Below, one piece after another: positions 62,333-64,000 of a DNA stretch of 64,000 nt. Each line of letters opens with the position of its first letter. Positions within the stretch are counted from its first letter, which is position 1. The notes under the pieces are model-generated. The model was not told the DNA's origin. It did no database searches and saw only the letters and a list, made by a program, of their open reading frames with translations. The stretch is from Nonomuraea wenchangensis (lineage in GTDB: Bacteria > Actinomycetota > Actinomycetes > Streptosporangiales > Streptosporangiaceae): NCBI RefSeq assembly GCF_900111685.1, contig NZ_FOHX01000005.1, positions 124,001 through 188,000 on the forward strand, read 5' to 3'. The position numbers were made by a program, and so were the translations under genes.

Positions 62333-63211
62333 TCAGGCGGCCACGCGGACCCGCTTCCTGAACACGTAGTACGTCCAGCCCTGGTAGACCAGGACGAACG
62401 GGAGCGCGATCAGCCCGATCCAGCTCAGCATCGTCAGCGTGTACGCCCCGGAGGCCGCCTCCGCCAGGGTCAGCCCCGGCAGCGGCCGCACCCGCAGCTC
62501 CATGAAGACCGCGAGCGTGGCCAGCACGATCGCGCCGGCCGTGGCCGTGAACGCCCAGCCCTCCCTGCGCCGCCAGATCAGCGCCGTCGCCGCGGCGAGC
62601 GCCGCCATGGCGGCGAGGGCGGGGAACGTCCCCAGGTTGGACAGCGCGAGCACGGCGACCGGGATGACCGCGGCGCTGACGGCGAGGGCGGCGGCGCGGG
62701 CGCGGCGGCGGATCGCGCCGGTGGTCCTGAGCGCCAGGAACACCGCGCCGTGCAGGAGGCACACGGCCAGCGTGAACGCGCCGCCCAAGACCGCCGCGAC
62801 CGCGCTGCCGAACAGCAGGTCGGCGAAGACCGCGCCCCACAGGAACGCGGGCAGCCCGCTGCCCACCATGACCGCCATGTCGCACCAGGCCGGGTTGCGC
62901 ACCTTGCCGCGCCACTCCAGGCCCACGCCGCGCAGGATCAGCCCCACCAGGATCAGCGTGACGTGCAGGTAGAACGCGCTGAACACCCCCGAGTACCAGG
63001 CGGGGAAGGCGGCGAACATGGCGCCCACCGCGGTGATCAGCCACACCTCGTTGCCGTCCCACACGGGGCCGATGGTCTGCAGGCTCTGCCGCTGCTCGGC
63101 GTCGTTCCTGCTGAGGAGGGGCGCCAGCAGGCCGACGCCGAAGTCGAAGCCCTCCAGCACGAAGTAACCCGTCCAGAGGAAGGCGATGATGACGAACCAG
63201 AGATCGATCAT
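62333..63211 (-). CDS. cydB: cytochrome bd oxidase subunit II
   Basis: 292 residues from ATG 63211 with GGAGG ribosome-binding site. CydB family: LWFVIIAFLWTGYFVLEGFDFGVG, PVWDGNEVWLITAVGAMFAAFP, WYSGVFSAFYLHVTLILVGLILRG. Eight or nine helices. Quinol oxidase working at low oxygen. Downstream of cydA, 17 bp gap. Confidence 0.93.
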   Translation of the reverse strand: MIDLWFVIIAFLWTGYFVLEGFDFGVGLLAPLLSRNDAEQRQSLQTIGPVWDGNEVWLITAVGAMFAAFPAWYSGVFSAFYLHVTLILVGLILRGVGLEWRGKVRNPAWCDMAVMVGSGLPAFLWGAVFADLLFGSAVAAVLGGAFTLAVCLLHGAVFLALRTTGAIRRRARAAALAVSAAVIPVAVLALSNLGTFPALAAMAALAAATALIWRRREGWAFTATAGAIVLATLAVFMELRVRPLPGLTLAEAASGAYTLTMLSWIGLIALPFVLVYQGWTYYVFRKRVRVAA

Positions 63212-63228
63212 TGTCGGTGTGCCTCCGC

Positions 63229-64000
63229 TCAGTACATGAGCGACGGCTCGCGCCGCTGCTCGGCCAGGGGGGCGGGCTCGGGCTCGGTGACGCCCTGGCG
63301 TACGTGCCGGGTCAGCAGCACGGCCTCGGCCACGGCGAGCGCGCCGTACAGGAGGGTGAAGACGGCCAGCGAGATCGCCACCTCGGTCAGGGACACGCCG
63401 GGGGAGACGCTGGCGGCGGTCAGCAGCTCGCCGGCCACCGTCCAGGGCTGGCGGCCGATCTCGCTCAGCAGCCAGCCGGCGATCATCGCGAGCAGCGGCA
63501 GCGGCAGGGCCGCGACCAGGGCCCGCGACAGCCATCTGGGGAACTCGCGCCGGCGGCGGGTCAGCCAGAGCCCGAGCACCGACAGGCCCACGGTGGCCAT
63601 GCCGAAGCCGATCATCACGCGGAACGACCAGAAGACAACGGTCGGGTCGGGGCGGTAGTCGCCGGGGCCGAACTGCTGCTCGAAGCGTTGCTGCAGGTCC
63701 TCGGTGCCCTGGACGGTGGCGTTGAGGTCGTTGGTGGCGAGGAAGCTGAGGACGTTGGGGATCTCGATGCCGGGGACGACGCTGAATCCGGCGCCCGCGG
63801 TGTCGTGCTGGAGACCTTCGGCGGCGGCCAGCTTCATGGGCTGCTGCTCGTACAGCAGCTTGCCGGACATGTCGCCCGTGCCGGCGACGACGGCCCCCGC
63901 GACCGCCGTCATGACCAGCGCCGCCCGCGCCGCGCTGCGCCACATGGGCGCGTTGCGCCGCAGCATCCAGTAGCCGCACACGGCCAGCACGAACCCGCCC
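63229..64000 (-). CDS. cydA: cytochrome bd oxidase subunit I, N-terminus beyond window
   Basis: About 256 C-terminal residues; the frame is open to the right edge and continues outside. Q-loop remnant QQPMKLAAAEG, heme ligand Met in RVMIGFGMATVGL and EIGRQPWTV are CydA signatures. Followed by cydB in the usual order. Confidence 0.92.
   Translation of the reverse strand, partial: GGFVLAVCGYWMLRRNAPMWRSAARAALVMTAVAGAVVAGTGDMSGKLLYEQQPMKLAAAEGLQHDTAGAGFSVVPGIEIPNVLSFLATNDLNATVQGTEDLQQRFEQQFGPGDYRPDPTVVFWSFRVMIGFGMATVGLSVLGLWLTRRRREFPRWLSRALVAALPLPLLAMIAGWLLSEIGRQPWTVAGELLTAASVSPGVSLTEVAISLAVFTLLYGALAVAEAVLLTRHVRQGVTEPEPAPLAEQRREPSLMY

Overview
This window comes from a very high-GC actinomycete, most likely a filamentous member of the Streptosporangiales (Nonomuraea-like). 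That placement is an inference from gene content: a WhiB factor, a SpoIIAB-like ATPase/Xre/DUF397 triad, DUF1707 proteins, several MDMPI/DinB-fold enzymes, an IdeR/DmdR-type iron box, ECF sigma factors and many probably leaderless genes. No tRNA, rRNA, CRISPR array, insertion sequence or prophage was seen. The window looks like a chromosomal arm of mostly single genes and short operons.

Layout, 0-15 kb: a metallo-beta-lactamase-fold hydrolase cut by the left edge; a sortase and its probable substrate; a fused two-domain acyl-CoA dehydrogenase with a palindromic operator; tandem RNHCP proteins; a TPR protein; an aldehyde dehydrogenase with a palindrome over its promoter; a signal-peptidase-like lipoprotein lacking the catalytic Lys; a PgeF/YfiH protein; a LigC-type DNA ligase with a RibD-like reductase; GlgX; and OsmC. 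15-30 kb: an ECF sigma factor with an MDMPI partner; HD hydrolase; ankyrin/HEAT protein; DUF1707 protein; a sulfite-reduction operon (sirohydrochlorin chelatase, APS reductase, Zn ribbon, sulfite reductase) headed by a Cys-Cys leader peptide; a tiny Cys-rich protein; YccF and YihY membrane proteins; glyA under a ZTP riboswitch; and a sigma/anti-sigma/CHRD operon.

30-47 kb: rsgA behind a strong-RBS upstream ORF; the ATPase/Xre/DUF397 triad with two 18-bp palindromic operators placed identically relative to their promoters; a perfect 46-bp palindrome and further hairpins between an MDMPI gene and whiB; an iron-box-controlled sucrase/ferredoxin-like protein; glpD/TetR/AGPS-like oxidase; metallophosphoesterase; a family-A DNA polymerase; and MFS/MOSC/TetR genes. 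47-64 kb: a Ser/Thr kinase, then a purine-catabolism locus. In that locus allH-allF-allG-like genes (oxamate carbamoyltransferase type) face a PucR regulator, followed by a uracil/xanthine permease and three xanthine-dehydrogenase subunits. The window ends with an LRR protein, twin lipoproteins and cytochrome bd oxidase (cydA cut by the right edge).

A recurring design is a TANNNT -10 box 6-8 nt before an ATG/GTG with no ribosome-binding site, which implies leaderless mRNAs. In at least three cases the upstream gene's stop codon forms the first three bases of that -10 box. ORF boundaries rest on reading frames; starts were adjusted by hand from RBS or -10 spacing.
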